NCBI GenBank assembly: GCA_003157295.1
Contig: PMJF01000079.1
Location: forward strand, 1 to 6,869
Source: Candidatus Moraniibacteriota bacterium
GTDB lineage: Bacteria > Patescibacteriota > Minisyncoccia > Moranbacterales > UBA11712
DNA: 6,869 bases
Direction of reading: 5' to 3'
A program made the translations under genes and the position numbers. Below, piece after piece: positions 5,317 to 6,869 of this stretch (within the stretch, counting starts at the first letter, position 1; the number at the start of each line of letters is the position of its first letter). Below the pieces are notes generated by a model. That model was not told the origin of the DNA. It saw only the letters and a list, made by a program, of their open reading frames with translations, and did no database searches.

Positions 5317-6822
5317 TTACTTTTCAATCGCTTTATTTATTCTCTCCAGACTCTTCGTTTTCCCTAATACCCAAGCCACCTCAAACGGCGAAGGGCTTTT
5401 TTCTTTTCCAGTAAACGCCACCCGCAACGGCCACAAGAGCTTCCCCCTATTCTTCGGATCAGCGGATAATAATAATTTTTCTTTGATGTTTTCAAGATTC
5501 CATTCGGCATCTTCGATTTCACCCAATATTTTAGCTGCTCTTTCCAAAGATCTACCCACTTCAAGATCATCCATCTGTTTCCATCTCAAGAGATCTTTTG
5601 GATAGTCGGGAGAGAAAAAATAGAAATCGATATTATCCGTGATATCCGCCAATTTCTTGAGCCGCTCTTTTTCCACCGCGACTATTTTTTGGTAGTATTC
5701 AGAGTTCAGCAAATTTTCGTCCGGCTTTTTTTCGAGACTTTCAACGTAGTCTTCGATATAACCCCGGCATAAACCAGTCAATTCTCCGATATCCTTTTTT
5801 CGGATATAATTTCCGTTCATCCAATCCAGCTTTTCAATGTCGAAAATTGACCCGGATTTATTCAATTTATTTTCTTCGAATTGCTCAACCAGTTCATTAA
5901 GTGAGAACATCTCCTGCTCTGTTTTTGGATTCCACCCAAGTAGCGCAATGAAGTTCACGACCGCTTCCGGCAAGTAGCCTTTCCTCTTGAAATCTTCGAC
6001 ACTGACATCCCCGTCGCGCTTAGACAGCTTTCTATTGGTATTTTTATTGAGAATTACGTTCAAATGCGCGTAGCTCGGCACCTCCCACCCAAAAGCCTTG
6101 AACATAAGGATATGTTTCGGGGCGCTCGGTAGCCATTCTTCCCCTCGAAATACCATGCTCGTTTCCATCAAGTGATCATCGACCACGTGCGCCAAGTGGT
6201 AAGTCGGATAGCCATCAGATTTCAGAATCACAAAATCGTCCAGATTTTTGTTGGCAAATTTCACCTTTCCGCGAATGATGTCTTCGAATTCCGTCTCCCC
6301 TGTTTCCGGGACATCAAAGCGTATTACGCAACTTTCGCCGTTTTTTATTTTTTCTTTGGCTTCATCCAAGGAAAATGTTTTAAGACATAATTTATCATAG
6401 GCCGGAGCCAGCTTGGCCTTCTCTTGGATCGCCCGCAGGCTGTCCAGACGCTCTGGAGCGCAAAAACAGTAGTAAGCCTCCCCTTTTTCCACCAGTTCAT
6501 GTGCATATTTTTGGTAAATTTCCAGCCTTTTTGATTGGATATAGGGTCCATATTTACCTTTTTCAGCTATATTCCCTTTTTCATCGGTAAAAACTCCTTC
6601 ATTGGGGAAGATTCCCGCCCATTCCAGAGATTCGAGCAATTTTTCAATGACCTCAGGAACAATTCTTTTTTGGTCCGTATCCTCGACTCGAATATAAAAA
6701 TCACCGCCGTATTTTTTAGCATACAGAAAATTGTAGAGCGCTGTTCTGAGGCTCCCGATATGCAAATATCCCGTAGGGCTCGGCGCAAAGCGCACCCTCA
6801 CTTTTTTGTTCATTTTTTTCAT
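5317..6822 (-). CDS. gltX: Glutamyl-tRNA synthetase
   Basis: This 501-aa class I synthetase charges tRNA-Glu (and possibly tRNA-Gln, if the organism uses the GatCAB route) with glutamate. The N-terminal Rossmann domain begins FAPSPTGYLHIGSLRTALYN (residues 12-31), holding the HIGH-type motif H-I-G-S (21-24); F-Y-I-R-V-E-D-T-D (42-50) and YPTYHLAHVVDDHLM (205-219) are conserved active-site segments; K-L-S-K-R (265-269) is the KMSKS-type loop. The helical anticodon-binding part fills about 330-501, including the L-L-W-P-L-R-V-A-F-T-G block (462-472). Cys119-x-Cys121 and Cys146 fall where E. coli GltX binds zinc, but position 148 is Lys instead of His, so a full zinc site is doubtful. Length is usual. 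The ATG at 6822 overlaps the TGA of an upstream frame (ATGA); an ATG three codons later (6813) is an alternative. No Shine-Dalgarno sequence precedes either, which fits translational coupling. Confidence 0.97.
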   Translation of the reverse strand: MKKMNKKVRVRFAPSPTGYLHIGSLRTALYNFLYAKKYGGDFYIRVEDTDQKRIVPEVIEKLLESLEWAGIFPNEGVFTDEKGNIAEKGKYGPYIQSKRLEIYQKYAHELVEKGEAYYCFCAPERLDSLRAIQEKAKLAPAYDKLCLKTFSLDEAKEKIKNGESCVIRFDVPETGETEFEDIIRGKVKFANKNLDDFVILKSDGYPTYHLAHVVDDHLMETSMVFRGEEWLPSAPKHILMFKAFGWEVPSYAHLNVILNKNTNRKLSKRDGDVSVEDFKRKGYLPEAVVNFIALLGWNPKTEQEMFSLNELVEQFEENKLNKSGSIFDIEKLDWMNGNYIRKKDIGELTGLCRGYIEDYVESLEKKPDENLLNSEYYQKIVAVEKERLKKLADITDNIDFYFFSPDYPKDLLRWKQMDDLEVGRSLERAAKILGEIEDAEWNLENIKEKLLLSADPKNRGKLLWPLRVAFTGKEKSPSPFEVAWVLGKTKSLERINKAIEK

Positions 6823-6869
6823 AGGAGGTAAATTTTTATCTGTATAAGGGCAAAGATCACCAACGCCGG
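6819..6869 (-). CDS. C-terminal end of an unidentified gene upstream of gltX, hydrophobic tail (5' part beyond window)
   Basis: A minus-strand frame enters from the right edge and gives PALVIFALIQIKIYLL before a TGA at 6819-6821, overlapping the gltX ATG by four bases. ATGA overlaps are a common sign of coupled genes in one operon. The hydrophobic ending would suit a membrane protein. Only 16 residues are visible, so neither reality nor family can be settled; another frame through the same bases, the one continuing gltX upstream, is also open to the edge. Confidence 0.35.
   Translation of the reverse strand, partial: PALVIFALIQIKIYLL

Noticed and set aside
591..6822. Alternative genetic code with TGA as glycine (Gracilibacteria/Absconditabacteria type)
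   Set aside because: All complete genes run full length without internal TGA and end in TAA or TAG, so the standard bacterial code is sufficient.
6823..6828. Perfect AGGAGG on the plus strand
   Set aside because: No plus-strand start codon with an open frame follows at a usable distance; it lies opposite the gltX start and cannot serve gltX, which is read on the other strand.

Overview
The window looks like chromosome from a small-genome bacterium, probably of the Candidate Phyla Radiation (Patescibacteria). This is inferred from gene content and style, not from a marker tree: short, tightly packed genes, moderate-to-low GC, very few Shine-Dalgarno sequences, a stand-alone RecB-like nuclease, a minimal two-gene iron-sulfur operon, a tiny AbrB-like protein beside a zincin-type metallopeptidase and a GIY-YIG protein, and a coiled-coil/C39-like cell-wall peptidase. 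The standard bacterial code fits: the complete genes contain no in-frame TGA, and all of them end in TAA or TAG.

Layout, left to right. Positions 1-392 (minus) hold the N-terminal part of a PD-(D/E)XK nuclease that runs off the left edge. A divergent promoter region (393-590) separates it from a short lipoprotein gene (591-1022, plus), which ends at a good intrinsic terminator (1059-1086). A new promoter (1086-1114) then leads into three plus-strand genes: an AbrB/MazE-like DNA-binding protein (1168-1326, previously easy to miss at 52 aa), a zincin-family metallopeptidase (1356-1733) and a GIY-YIG nuclease-like protein (1742-1984). After a 66-nt gap with a promoter candidate come iscS (2051-3241) and iscU (3260-3712), the sulfur donor and the scaffold for iron-sulfur cluster assembly, closed by a strong 12-bp-stem terminator that also works on paper for the opposite strand.

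The gap at 3746-3921 lies between converging transcription units and has no convincing gene. It contains a 28-bp sequence (3835-3862) with the 11-6-11 arm/spacer/arm architecture of a XerC/XerD dif site and marked similarity to the E. coli dif core. This is the most interesting non-coding signal in the window.

The right half is a minus-strand operon read from right to left: the last 16 codons of an unidentified gene with a hydrophobic C-terminus (6819-6869), overlapping gltX by ATGA; gltX itself (5317-6822, glutamyl-tRNA synthetase); and, 15 nt further on, a membrane-anchored or secreted coiled-coil protein with a C-terminal C39-like cysteine peptidase domain (3922-5301), likely acting at the cell envelope. 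I found no RNA genes, CRISPR arrays, transposases or prophage genes. The one candidate for an unusual system is the dif-like site; the rest is mainly housekeeping and small accessory genes.
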